Part shown: positions 1 to 7,544 of the stretch, piece by piece
Numbering within the stretch: the first letter of the stretch is position 1
Layout: every line of letters starts with the position of its first letter
Origin: Fannyhessea vaginae DSM 15829
Lineage (GTDB): Bacteria; Actinomycetota; Coriobacteriia; Coriobacteriales; Atopobiaceae
Assembly (NCBI RefSeq): GCF_000159235.2
Contig: NZ_ACGK02000003.1
Span: 1-20,081 of the forward strand
Direction: 5' to 3'
DNA: 20,081 nucleotides
Program-made: the position numbers and the translations under genes
Notes under the pieces: model-generated
The model's database searches: none
Told to the model about the DNA's origin: nothing
Seen by the model: only the letters and a program-made list of their open reading frames with translations

Positions 1-238
1 TAGTATCTTCAGTAGCATTTTGAATCGTGGTAATAAGCGTGTTTGCGCCTTCTTTAAGTTCGCAATAAACGAATGAGCCGCCACCATGCCAGTTTTGAGC
101 TTTAGAAATACCGCCTTGTTCGCCTTCAAGAACTTTCTTCAAACGTTCAACAGTTATATCTTGAATGTAATCCATTTGTTCAACACCAATGTATCGGCGT
201 CCCATTTTATGCGCAACGGCAGCAGTCGTGCCGGAACC
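1..238. repeat. Direct repeat, mod 3' block (copy 1; partner 1917-2154)
   Basis: Positions 1-238 are identical base for base to 1917-2154 (I compared them directly). The block codes for motif I (from GSGTT) and the following C-terminal region of the two Mod proteins. It probably continues past the left edge. Identity stops abruptly at 238/2154, inside the GSG codons. Confidence 0.97.
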
Positions 239-1672
239 TACGAAAGAATCAAATACCAAATCGCCTTCGTTTGTGGCTAGCGTTAGTATTCTCTCAATAA
301 GACGCTCCTGTTTAGGTGTATCAAAAATACTGTCAAAGTGAAGCGCTTTAATTTCGCGTTTGCCTTCTTGCGAATCGCCCACTTCGTCTCGTGTCCATAG
401 TGTCATGGCAACTACGCCGTCTTTTACTTCTGATAGAAAACGTTTTATACGAGGTGTGTTATTGCCATCTTCACCAAACCAGATGCGATTATCTGCAACA
501 AATTCTGCAAAGCGTGCTTTGCTTAATCGCCAACTATAGCCTTCAGGAGGCATCACTTTACGACCACTTGGCGTAGTTATTTCATAAATATTGCTTTCTA
601 CGGCAGGCCCTACTGATATATCTGAAGATGTCCATGGACCTCGCGGATCGTTATCGGGATTTTTATAGCGCGCGTTCGCTTCGGCACTTCTGGGAAGCTT
701 ATTAAGCGTAAAGCTAGGATCCAGATTTTTGGCATACACCAAAATAATATCGTGCGAACGCGAAAGCGTCTTTTTTAAGTTGATAGGAGCATATGCACGT
801 TGCCAAACGATTTCATCTATGAAGTTATCACGATTAAATACGTCATCTGTTAAAACCTTAAGATAATGGCTTTCATGATCGTCGCAAGATATCCAAATCG
901 TCCCATCTTCACGGAGTAATTTTCTTGCCAATTCCAGTCTATTTTTCATAAATGTGAGCCATGTGGAATGGTTGAATGAGTCGTTGTAGTTAAAACTATC
1001 ATTCTGAGTGTTATAAGGTGGATCAATATATATGCACTTTACTTTGCCTTCGTAGCGTTTCAGTAAGCTTGCTAGGGCAATAAGATTGTTGCCTTTTATA
1101 ATTAAATTATCGTTATCGTTAAAAGTTATTCCTGTTTCTTCTTCAACGTTAATCGTATTAGGATCTAAATTTCCAAGAAGATCTTTTTCACCAACGGCGG
1201 TATAACGTTTAGCATTCGTAAAGACTTTAGGTGCAAGCATGCGCGAGATTTCATCACTTGCTATCGTTTCATTGTAGAAAATCTCGCTTCGTTTTTGATC
1301 GTCTTTATCTTGGCCGCCTTCCAGCACACAATCCTTGTAAGGGAATTCGAGCACAACATCGTTTGTTTGCGAGATGAAACTGCCGTTATGGGTAAGCCCA
1401 ATTTTGTTTGTGTAAGCCGTGTAAGAGTCGGGCAGAAATTCCTTTGATTCCATAAACCAGGCGAATTTTTGCTTATCAAAAACAAGCGTACCTTGAACGG
1501 CTTTGAAGAAGGTTTCTTTTATGTCTTCGTTTGAGAGGAGAAGGGCGAGTAAATCTTCACTCATTGACATAACATCGCTGTACACGACAGCTTTAAGGAG
1601 CTTTCCATCTTCGGTTTTGTATTTATCGTTTGTAAGCAAAAGCTCTGCTACCGTGTCAAAAATGTTCTTCAT
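1..1672 (-). CDS. mod: Type III restriction-modification DNA methyltransferase (Mod), downstream copy, 3' end off window
   Basis: Adenine-N6 DNA methyltransferase that would set the recognition sequence of a type III restriction-modification system. It is open from ATG at 1672 to the left edge (557 codons); the last ~98 residues, judged by its neighbour, lie outside. I read every codon and saw no stop or frameshift. The order is N-terminal domain, motif IV DPPYNT (about residue 217), a long variable region, then motif I DSFVGSGTT (about 475-483): the beta-class order of type III Mod enzymes. The sequence around motif IV (NDSFNYNDSF, STWLTFMKNRLELA) is also typical Mod. Its start overlaps the upstream copy's stop by one base (TAATG), and its Shine-Dalgarno AGAGGTGAGG is encoded by that copy's last codons, so translation is probably coupled. 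Residues ~1-180 and everything after GSGTT match the upstream copy; the middle does not, and is 17 residues shorter. A res gene may follow off-window (inference). Confidence 0.93.
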   Translation of the reverse strand, partial: MKNIFDTVAELLLTNDKYKTEDGKLLKAVVYSDVMSMSEDLLALLLSNEDIKETFFKAVQGTLVFDKQKFAWFMESKEFLPDSYTAYTNKIGLTHNGSFISQTNDVVLEFPYKDCVLEGGQDKDDQKRSEIFYNETIASDEISRMLAPKVFTNAKRYTAVGEKDLLGNLDPNTINVEEETGITFNDNDNLIIKGNNLIALASLLKRYEGKVKCIYIDPPYNTQNDSFNYNDSFNHSTWLTFMKNRLELARKLLREDGTIWISCDDHESHYLKVLTDDVFNRDNFIDEIVWQRAYAPINLKKTLSRSHDIILVYAKNLDPSFTLNKLPRSAEANARYKNPDNDPRGPWTSSDISVGPAVESNIYEITTPSGRKVMPPEGYSWRLSKARFAEFVADNRIWFGEDGNNTPRIKRFLSEVKDGVVAMTLWTRDEVGDSQEGKREIKALHFDSIFDTPKQERLIERILTLATNEGDLVFDSFVGSGTTAAVAHKMGRRYIGVEQMDYIQDITVERLKKVLEGEQGGISKAQNWHGGGSFVYCELKEGANTLITTIQNATEDT

Positions 1673-1686
1673 TACCTCACCTCTTT
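1131..1686. repeat. Direct repeat, mod 5' block (copy 1; partner 3098-3653)
   Basis: This 556-bp block covers the Shine-Dalgarno and about the first 180 codons of the downstream mod gene. It matches 3098-3653 with six substitutions (at 1556, 1567, 1577, 1604, 1615 and 1675); 1131-1555 is a 425-bp stretch with none. Below 1131 similarity falls off but remains recognisable through motif IV. Confidence 0.96.
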
Positions 1687-3639
1687 ATAGAAAGATGTTG
1701 TAAATGCTTTATCAGTATCACTTATTTGATATGTTTCATCATCCATATCAGAAGCATTAACGTATAGCTTGTTTTTATCTACAAGCTTGGATAGCACTTG
1801 CTTCTTTTCTTCTAATGTTAGGTTCTCAAAGTCTTTATCAGCATCAGCGAGTTCCTGCTTAGTAAGATAAGGCACAATACGCTCATCTGTGTAAATGGAA
1901 GCTTTTACACTTTCAATAGTATCTTCAGTAGCATTTTGAATCGTGGTAATAAGCGTGTTTGCGCCTTCTTTAAGTTCGCAATAAACGAATGAGCCGCCAC
2001 CATGCCAGTTTTGAGCTTTAGAAATACCGCCTTGTTCGCCTTCAAGAACTTTCTTCAAACGTTCAACAGTTATATCTTGAATGTAATCCATTTGTTCAAC
2101 ACCAATGTATCGGCGTCCCATTTTATGCGCAACGGCAGCAGTCGTGCCGGAACCGAGATGGAAGTCAAGGACGAGGTCGGTGGGGTTACTGCTTATTTCT
2201 AAAATAGATCTTATTAACTCTTCAGGTTTCGCGTAATCAAATTCATCTCTAGAGAAAAGATTTGTAATTTCATTATTTCCATCTTTATTTTTTGACTTAG
2301 TTAGCAGGGTAGCTATAAATTCTTTAATCAAAAAATCACTGTTTACGGATGTTGGCTTTTCATTACAATCATCATCTTCTTTAAAAACTCTTCGGAATGG
2401 ACGATTACCGGACATAAACTCATAGTCGTCTGGGAAACCAATTCCGCCAGAAGCATACCACTCATCAAACGTATCTTTCGTGACTGCCCATGAACGCTTA
2501 GGATTAACAGGATATTCCTTACCGGTTTTTGGATTTATCATCGTAAAATCAGAATTTGGACGTTCTTGAACTGTTCTCTGGCTTGTTAAATCTGCTGTTC
2601 GCCAAGGTTTACCGGGGAAATCATCTGTTTCATAATATTTGCGTTCAACTTGTCTACCAACAACCGCATCTGATTCGTTGGCTTTCGTATAAACTAATAT
2701 CCAATCAAAATCTTGCGATAAATTAAAAGGCACATCTGATTTTCCATCTCTAGTTTTTCTAGGAATAGTTCCTACAAAATGTTCTTTGCCAAATACATCA
2801 TCTGCCAAAACTTTAAGATAATGCATACCATCTTCACCCATATGAATCCAGATGCTTCCATGCGATGAAAGTAGCTTATTGGCAAGTTCCAGTCTATTTT
2901 TCATAAATGTCAGCCAAGTAGACATCTTAAAATTAGAATTATATTTAAAACTATCTTCACCTATAGTTTTGTTGAAGTAATAAGGTGGATCGATATATAT
3001 GCACTTTACTTTACCTTCGTAGCGTTTAAGCAGGCTTGCTAAGGCAATAAGGTTGTTCCCTTTGATGATTAAATTATCATCGCTTTTAAACGTTATGCCT
3101 GTTTCTTCTTCAACGTTAATCGTATTAGGATCTAAATTTCCAAGAAGATCTTTTTCACCAACGGCGGTATAACGTTTAGCATTCGTAAAGACTTTAGGTG
3201 CAAGCATGCGCGAGATTTCATCACTTGCTATCGTTTCATTGTAGAAAATCTCGCTTCGTTTTTGATCGTCTTTATCTTGGCCGCCTTCCAGCACACAATC
3301 CTTGTAAGGGAATTCGAGCACAACATCGTTTGTTTGCGAGATGAAACTGCCGTTATGGGTAAGCCCAATTTTGTTTGTGTAAGCCGTGTAAGAGTCGGGC
3401 AGAAATTCCTTTGATTCCATAAACCAGGCGAATTTTTGCTTATCAAAAACAAGCGTACCTTGAACGGCTTTGAAGAAGGTTTCTTTTATGTCTTCGTTTG
3501 AGAGGAGAAGGGCGAGTAAATCCTCACTCATTGCCATAACATCACTGTACACGACAGCTTTAAGGAGCTTACCATCTTCGGCTTTGTATTTATCGTTTGT
3601 AAGCAAAAGCTCTGCTACCGTGTCAAAAATGTTCTTCAT
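1672..3639 (-). CDS. mod: Type III restriction-modification DNA methyltransferase (Mod), upstream copy
   Basis: A 655-residue beta-class adenine methyltransferase, complete. Visible parts are an N-terminal type III Mod domain (FPYKDCVLEGG near 110-120, EIFYNE near 130), motif IV DPPY at 217-220, a target-recognition region at roughly 260-475, motif I DFHLGSGTT at 492-500, and a C-terminal tail of about 155 residues. The start ATG at 3639 has Shine-Dalgarno AAAGAGGTGA with good spacing. Motif IV context (DPPYYFNKTIGEDSFKYN) departs from the usual DPPYNTxNDSF of its neighbour, but both catalytic motifs are intact, so I expect activity. It sits directly upstream of a second mod gene with a different central region. 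No simple-sequence repeat of the kind that switches phase-variable mod genes is visible in either copy. I could not point to a confident promoter in the AT-rich DNA upstream. Confidence 0.94.
   Translation of the reverse strand: MKNIFDTVAELLLTNDKYKAEDGKLLKAVVYSDVMAMSEDLLALLLSNEDIKETFFKAVQGTLVFDKQKFAWFMESKEFLPDSYTAYTNKIGLTHNGSFISQTNDVVLEFPYKDCVLEGGQDKDDQKRSEIFYNETIASDEISRMLAPKVFTNAKRYTAVGEKDLLGNLDPNTINVEEETGITFKSDDNLIIKGNNLIALASLLKRYEGKVKCIYIDPPYYFNKTIGEDSFKYNSNFKMSTWLTFMKNRLELANKLLSSHGSIWIHMGEDGMHYLKVLADDVFGKEHFVGTIPRKTRDGKSDVPFNLSQDFDWILVYTKANESDAVVGRQVERKYYETDDFPGKPWRTADLTSQRTVQERPNSDFTMINPKTGKEYPVNPKRSWAVTKDTFDEWYASGGIGFPDDYEFMSGNRPFRRVFKEDDDCNEKPTSVNSDFLIKEFIATLLTKSKNKDGNNEITNLFSRDEFDYAKPEELIRSILEISSNPTDLVLDFHLGSGTTAAVAHKMGRRYIGVEQMDYIQDITVERLKKVLEGEQGGISKAQNWHGGGSFVYCELKEGANTLITTIQNATEDTIESVKASIYTDERIVPYLTKQELADADKDFENLTLEEKKQVLSKLVDKNKLYVNASDMDDETYQISDTDKAFTTSFYKEVR
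1917..2154. repeat. Direct repeat, mod 3' block (copy 2; partner 1-238)
   Basis: Second copy of the identical 238-bp block, inside the upstream mod gene. Offset between copies is 1916 bp, compared with 1967 bp for the 5' block; the 51-bp difference is the difference in length of the variable middle. Confidence 0.97.
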
Positions 3640-3653
3640 TACTTCACCTCTTT
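3098..3653. repeat. Direct repeat, mod 5' block (copy 2; partner 1131-1686)
   Basis: Second copy of the near-identical block, covering the start of the upstream mod gene. Similarity ends just beyond the Shine-Dalgarno: 1687 and 3654 are the first bases of unrelated sequence, which marks one edge of the duplicated unit. Confidence 0.96.
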
Positions 3654-4036
3654 GCTTTCAATACCTGTGTCAAACAAAAACACAACGTTACAATTAAGTG
3701 CGCATGGTTGTTTTTATAAACACCTCGATGCACCCCGTATTAACCTTATTTAGCATGGCAATTTGGTGCCACTAAAGTTAGCTTCCGTGTTAAGCTGTAT
3801 CTCCTTAATAATTATAAGATCTTTCAGCGTTTGGAATATTGGCATCTTATGAAAACAGAATCCATCTGTATAAAAACGCTAGATAAGTAATATAAAAATA
3901 AACAGCTAACTAAAAAGACATAAAGAAACTGATAATGCGTGAAAGGTTCGTGTCGCGCAACTTCCAATCTGCGCGCATGCTTATCCACACCTCAAGATTT
4001 TTTCGTCATTAAACCACCATATCAACCGCGTCTGAC
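3654..4036. other. AT-rich intergenic region between mod and rpmB
   Basis: About 380 bp with no convincing gene. It must contain the promoter of the mod pair (minus strand), but no clear -35/-10 pair stands out. A 22-codon minus-strand frame at 3910-3978 has a passable GAGGTG ribosome site; I do not call it. AT content is highest around 3790-3930. Confidence 0.6.
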
Positions 4037-4064
4037 TTGCAGAAAATACACTATGTGCTAAAGT
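4037..4064 (+). promoter_or_regulatory. Probable rpmB promoter
   Basis: TTGCAG at 4037-4042, 16-bp spacer, TAAAGT at 4059-4064 preceded by TGC (extended -10). Transcription would start near 4071, giving a leader of about 50 nt before rpmB. Confidence 0.55.
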
Positions 4065-4120
4065 AGATAAGCACTTGTGAATTAAAGGCGCGATATGCGC
4101 TCCTGCAATGGAGGTCAATT

Positions 4121-4321
4121 ATGTCTAAAGTCTGCGATATTTGCGGTAAGCACGCAGTTGCTGGTCGCTCAATTAGCCACTCACACCGCACTGTTAACCG
4201 TAAATTTAAACCCAATATTCAACGCGTTACCGTTTTTGAAGACGGTAAAACTCCTAAGAAAAACGTTTGCACTCGTTGCCTTAAGAGCGGTAAAGTTGCT
4301 CGCTCTGCCGAGCAAGCATAA
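4121..4321 (+). CDS. rpmB: 50S ribosomal protein bL28 (zinc-ribbon form)
   Basis: A 66-residue basic protein of the large ribosomal subunit. The N-terminus SKVCDICGKHAVAGRSISHS and the stretch RKFKPNIQRV are diagnostic of bL28. Two CxxC pairs (C5/C8 and C50/C53) make this the zinc-binding form; the cysteine-free paralogue used under zinc starvation in many actinobacteria is not in the window. The start ATG has a strong GGAGGT ribosome site 6 nt upstream. It is a single-gene unit with its own promoter and an intrinsic terminator 55 bp after the stop. Confidence 0.97.
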   Translation: MSKVCDICGKHAVAGRSISHSHRTVNRKFKPNIQRVTVFEDGKTPKKNVCTRCLKSGKVARSAEQA

Positions 4322-4375
4322 CAACTACCTGCAGGAAGTTAAACGCGCTGCGCCTTGTGCGCACTACATAAACAC

Positions 4376-4402
4376 AAAAGGAGCTTTGCGCTCCTTTTTT
4401 TG
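4376..4402 (+). terminator. Intrinsic terminator of rpmB, possibly bidirectional
   Basis: Stem AAAAGGAGC (4376-4384), loop TTTGC, GCTCCTTTT (4390-4398), followed by a run of Ts. On the minus strand the same hairpin is followed by TTTT, so it may also end the priA-to-thiN transcript, whose last gene stops at 4526. Confidence 0.9.
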
Positions 4403-4525
4403 TAGAGTTATAGAGTTGTGAAATTGTGGACTCTTTTTTTGTCTGCCTTGTTAGGTGCTTGTAAGACTGCACACGCGTTTTTGTACGTTCTTTTTTACAC
4501 GCTCATTTTTACAAGCATTACCCTA

Positions 4526-5911
4526 CTAACCATGCATGATAAAAACGGCAGCTTTCCCCGAATGACACACAATTGTTGCACCAGAATCTTCTACCACATT
4601 AGAAATACCCTCGTCGCTAAATTGCGCCAAATCGTAATGAGATAAATTCCACTTAAATCCTGTTTCTGAAATGCACGTCCACGGAGTAAGCGCAATTACC
4701 GACACCGTTTTTTTGATATCCGTCTGCGCAAAATGTATATGCGAACGTCCACGCAACGATATAATCTGCAGTGTATAGCTGTCTTCAACAATTGTTGGAC
4801 AATACGAAGCTGCACGTGCTAATACGCCAACAACGCCCAGTGCATGATCGGCTCGTCCACCAGAAGCGCAGGTAAGCGTAACGTGGAGAAGCTTGCGACG
4901 CCTGCGCGCCTCGTGCACCGCACAATCGAGCGCAAGTTGTAAATCGGTTGCATACTTTTCGCGCGGAAACGTGATCTTTTTTTCGACACAAGACGTTACC
5001 CACTTATACGCATCCCCATTAACCGAATCTGCATCACCACAAAATACCTGTGGAACAATGCCTGCTTCATACAGAACATTTGCTCCCCCGTCTGCTGCGA
5101 TGAGATAATCGTTAACGCGCGCAAGTTTTTGCACCAGCTTAAGAGAAGAAGGAGCAGGAGAACCTGCAACAATCAACACGCTCAACACATCATCAGCGCT
5201 TGCATCGCTTAAATCCCCCTGTTGATGTACGTCACATGAATCTGGCAAAGGCTCAAAGTCATCAAGCAGCTCATACGATAGCTCTGCATACGAATGAATA
5301 AACACATCACTAAACTTTTTGCAGGTCTCAATGTCGCGCTGCATATGGGCATCAAAAATACAAACGGTATTAAGCTTTGCTGCTTTAGCTTCGCGAACAC
5401 CAAACGGCGTATCCTCAAATACCCACGTGGATGAAGCGTCCGTTCCAAGATACGTATGCGCAGCTTCCCAAATATCGGGATACTCTTTGCTTCTAATAGA
5501 GCCACCCGTTGAAAACGTACGCTCAAAGAAATCAAAAATGCCTGCACGCTTAAGCGCAAACTCTAAATGCTCCTTTGGCGTAGAAGAAGCTACTACCATA
5601 CGAACTCCGTGCGCACGAAGGCTTTGCAAAAACTCACAAACACCAGGTAAGGGTACCGACGAACGTTCATACCCATTGCGAATTATTTCGTTAAAACGCT
5701 GCATAACCGCATCGCCAGACGCGTCTACATGGCAGTGCGTGTGAATATAGTCACACGTTTGCACAATCGTGAGCGGCTCAATTGCATCGAAAAGCGACTT
5801 GGTAAGTTCAAGACCGTACGAATTTAGAAGCTGAGCTGTTGTGTTGCGCCACATATCCATCGTATCAAGCAAGGTACCATCACAGTCAAAAATTGCAGCT
5901 TGAATTGCCAT
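4526..5911 (-). CDS. thiN: HAD-superfamily phosphatase fused to thiamine pyrophosphokinase
   Basis: A 461-residue two-domain protein. Residues 1-220 are a HAD hydrolase of the beta-phosphoglucomutase-like group: nucleophile motif DCDGTLLDT (D9, D11), motif II VVASST (107-111), K142 in SKEYPDIW, motif IV FEDTPFG (E166, D167). Residues 245-461 are thiamine pyrophosphokinase, which turns thiamine and ATP into thiamine diphosphate and AMP: DGGAN (274-278), GDADS (292-296), TDLQLAL (322-328), GGRADH (351-356), with ETGFKW and SN motifs later. A ~25-residue acidic linker joins them. I chose ATG 5911 over an in-frame start 81 bp upstream because AAGGAG lies 7 nt before it, DCDGT sits where HAD proteins start, and it then follows rsmB by 19 bp. 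The last gene of the priA run; in Bacillus subtilis thiN also lies in the priA-def-fmt-rsmB neighbourhood. The HAD substrate is unknown; thiamine monophosphate is an appealing guess. Confidence 0.92.
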   Translation of the reverse strand: MAIQAAIFDCDGTLLDTMDMWRNTTAQLLNSYGLELTKSLFDAIEPLTIVQTCDYIHTHCHVDASGDAVMQRFNEIIRNGYERSSVPLPGVCEFLQSLRAHGVRMVVASSTPKEHLEFALKRAGIFDFFERTFSTGGSIRSKEYPDIWEAAHTYLGTDASSTWVFEDTPFGVREAKAAKLNTVCIFDAHMQRDIETCKKFSDVFIHSYAELSYELLDDFEPLPDSCDVHQQGDLSDASADDVLSVLIVAGSPAPSSLKLVQKLARVNDYLIAADGGANVLYEAGIVPQVFCGDADSVNGDAYKWVTSCVEKKITFPREKYATDLQLALDCAVHEARRRRKLLHVTLTCASGGRADHALGVVGVLARAASYCPTIVEDSYTLQIISLRGRSHIHFAQTDIKKTVSVIALTPWTCISETGFKWNLSHYDLAQFSDEGISNVVEDSGATIVCHSGKAAVFIMHG

Positions 5912-5930
5912 ACCACTTCTCCTTTTACGA

Positions 5931-7544
5931 TTAAGAAATTCTTGTAAGACACGCAACAAAATGAGAGTCGCATGAATGTGCCAGAGGTGCAAATAAATAC
6001 ATGCCGCAACGCGAATACATACACGCGGTTGCAGATTCTACCTGCGAAGGCGTGCACGCGGCGGCAGATACTTTGTGATTAGTATCTACAACGCTCGCAC
6101 TAAAAGAATCATACGCTTGCGTAACAGCTTCGCGCATAGACGCATGAAGCTCTTGAGTCCACGCGCGCGGAAAGTTCGTACATGCAAAGCCTTTTCCAGC
6201 GTCTGAAGCCAAAAAAGCGGATACAACGTCTTCATTTTCGCACGAAAATATCGAGCACGTTGCATATATCAAAAAGCCGCCCACGTTAACTAAACAACTA
6301 GCCGCACGCAAAAGCTCACTTTGAGTATGTACAAGACTGTGAGGACGAGCTACATCAAGCGCCGCTTCACTCATAGTTGTTGGTGCTTCTACATGCCTTC
6401 TCATGGTTCCCGAACCACTACACGGAGCATCAATAAACACCGTATCAAAGCGTTCGTGCGCATCAAAATAGGTATCAAGTGTTGTTGCGTCATGCGCTAC
6501 AAAACGTATAGGATCAGTAATGTTAGCGCGGCTGAGACGTTTCCGCGCACAAGCGAGCTTTTGAGACGACTTGTCGCATAGAACACGTTCAGAAATAGCA
6601 GGACAGGAAAGCCTTTTATTCATATAAGAAATAAGAAGCGACTTAGTACCCTTTCCACATCCTATTTCAAGAAGCTTCTTGGGGCGTGTATGTACAACAC
6701 AAGCGGCAATACATTGCGCGGCAAAATCGGAAATCGTTAAACGTTGACCCTCAATATCGTTATAGAGCAAAGCAGGCGATATACCTTGTAATGTATAACT
6801 ACCCCATGCGCTCTGAACTGGGACAAGTGTATCAGGTATCTGAGGCGGATTATAAGGATTTTTGCATACATAAAACGGAACATGTGCTTGCGCAGCCAGC
6901 GCCATATGTGCACATATAAACAGCCCACGATCGTGGTATACGCGTTTTACAATCCATGTAGGCAATCCCGAAACTAAACACGCCTCGCAAAGAAAATCAG
7001 ATTCACACATAAAACCAAAGGATTGCAACAGATGATGTTGAGATTCAACCGAGATTGGCGCAGCGTTTATTATGCGCAAAATATCATCGTATGAGTGGCA
7101 ATCTTGTATAATCCTCACAAGATGTTGACGCGCGCGGGCAAAGTTTGCCTGGTCATACGCAGCTATTCTGTGCAAAACGGCATTTACAAAAGAAGCTCCA
7201 CGCTTATCCACCAAGCGTACAAGCTCTACATATTGGCTTACAACTGCATAAGCTGCCGTTTGCCTATACACCAACTCATAGGTAGCCATACGCAAACATA
7301 TAAGCACTTTATACGGCTGATGGGCAAAACGCTTTACATATTGCGCAAGTATCTTATCCACCATACTCTGCGAGCTTATAACACCACATACAACATGCTG
7401 GACAAAACTTTTTTCGTCTTGTAAAAGCGCGCAAAACGCATCAAAATGCTTTAGAAAGTCCTGAGCATATGTGGTGTTTTTCCGCAGTGCACACAAAGCC
7501 TTAAATGCCACCGTGCGCGAAGAAGCAACCTTAACGCTTGTCAT
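5931..7544 (-). CDS. rsmB: 16S rRNA (cytosine-967 C5) methyltransferase with NusB-like N-terminal domain
   Basis: A 537-residue SAM-dependent RNA methyltransferase for helix 31 of 16S rRNA. Residues ~1-145 form a NusB-like RNA-binding domain (SSRTVAFKALCAL near the start, YKVLICLRMATYELVY, GASFVNAVLHRIA). The catalytic part has motif I LLEIGCGKGTKS (about 292-302), motif IV DAPCSGSGTMRRH with C375, and motif VI ATCSIFSCENE with the nucleophile C430: the two-cysteine arrangement of the RsmB/NSUN family. Motif I is less like the usual AAPGGKT form. I prefer ATG 7544 to the in-frame ATG at 7559: 7544 forms the classic ATGA overlap with the fmt stop and has GGAG 9 nt upstream, while 7559 has no ribosome site. 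Confidence 0.93.
   Translation of the reverse strand: MTSVKVASSRTVAFKALCALRKNTTYAQDFLKHFDAFCALLQDEKSFVQHVVCGVISSQSMVDKILAQYVKRFAHQPYKVLICLRMATYELVYRQTAAYAVVSQYVELVRLVDKRGASFVNAVLHRIAAYDQANFARARQHLVRIIQDCHSYDDILRIINAAPISVESQHHLLQSFGFMCESDFLCEACLVSGLPTWIVKRVYHDRGLFICAHMALAAQAHVPFYVCKNPYNPPQIPDTLVPVQSAWGSYTLQGISPALLYNDIEGQRLTISDFAAQCIAACVVHTRPKKLLEIGCGKGTKSLLISYMNKRLSCPAISERVLCDKSSQKLACARKRLSRANITDPIRFVAHDATTLDTYFDAHERFDTVFIDAPCSGSGTMRRHVEAPTTMSEAALDVARPHSLVHTQSELLRAASCLVNVGGFLIYATCSIFSCENEDVVSAFLASDAGKGFACTNFPRAWTQELHASMREAVTQAYDSFSASVVDTNHKVSAAACTPSQVESATACMYSRCGMYLFAPLAHSCDSHFVACLTRIS

Noticed and set aside
1..3653. Repeat-driven phase variation by a simple-sequence tract in the mod genes
   Set aside because: I found no long homopolymer or short tandem repeat in either gene; the longest runs are about six bases.
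3910..3978. 22-codon minus-strand frame upstream of mod with a GAGGTG site
   Set aside because: Spacing of 9 nt is only acceptable, the peptide resembles nothing, and it lies 270 bp from mod; too likely to be chance.
4095..4421. 108-codon plus-strand frame overlapping rpmB
   Set aside because: It is an alternate frame of rpmB and its terminator; bL28 is unmistakable in the other frame.
4456..4517. 9-bp inverted repeat TGCTTGTAA/TTACAAGCA after the thiN gene
   Set aside because: The loop is 44 bp and no T run follows on the minus strand, so it is not a standard terminator; no other role suggested.
5912..5992. Longer N-terminus for the HAD-TPK protein
   Set aside because: The extra 27 residues overlap rsmB, have no ribosome site, and precede the normal HAD start.
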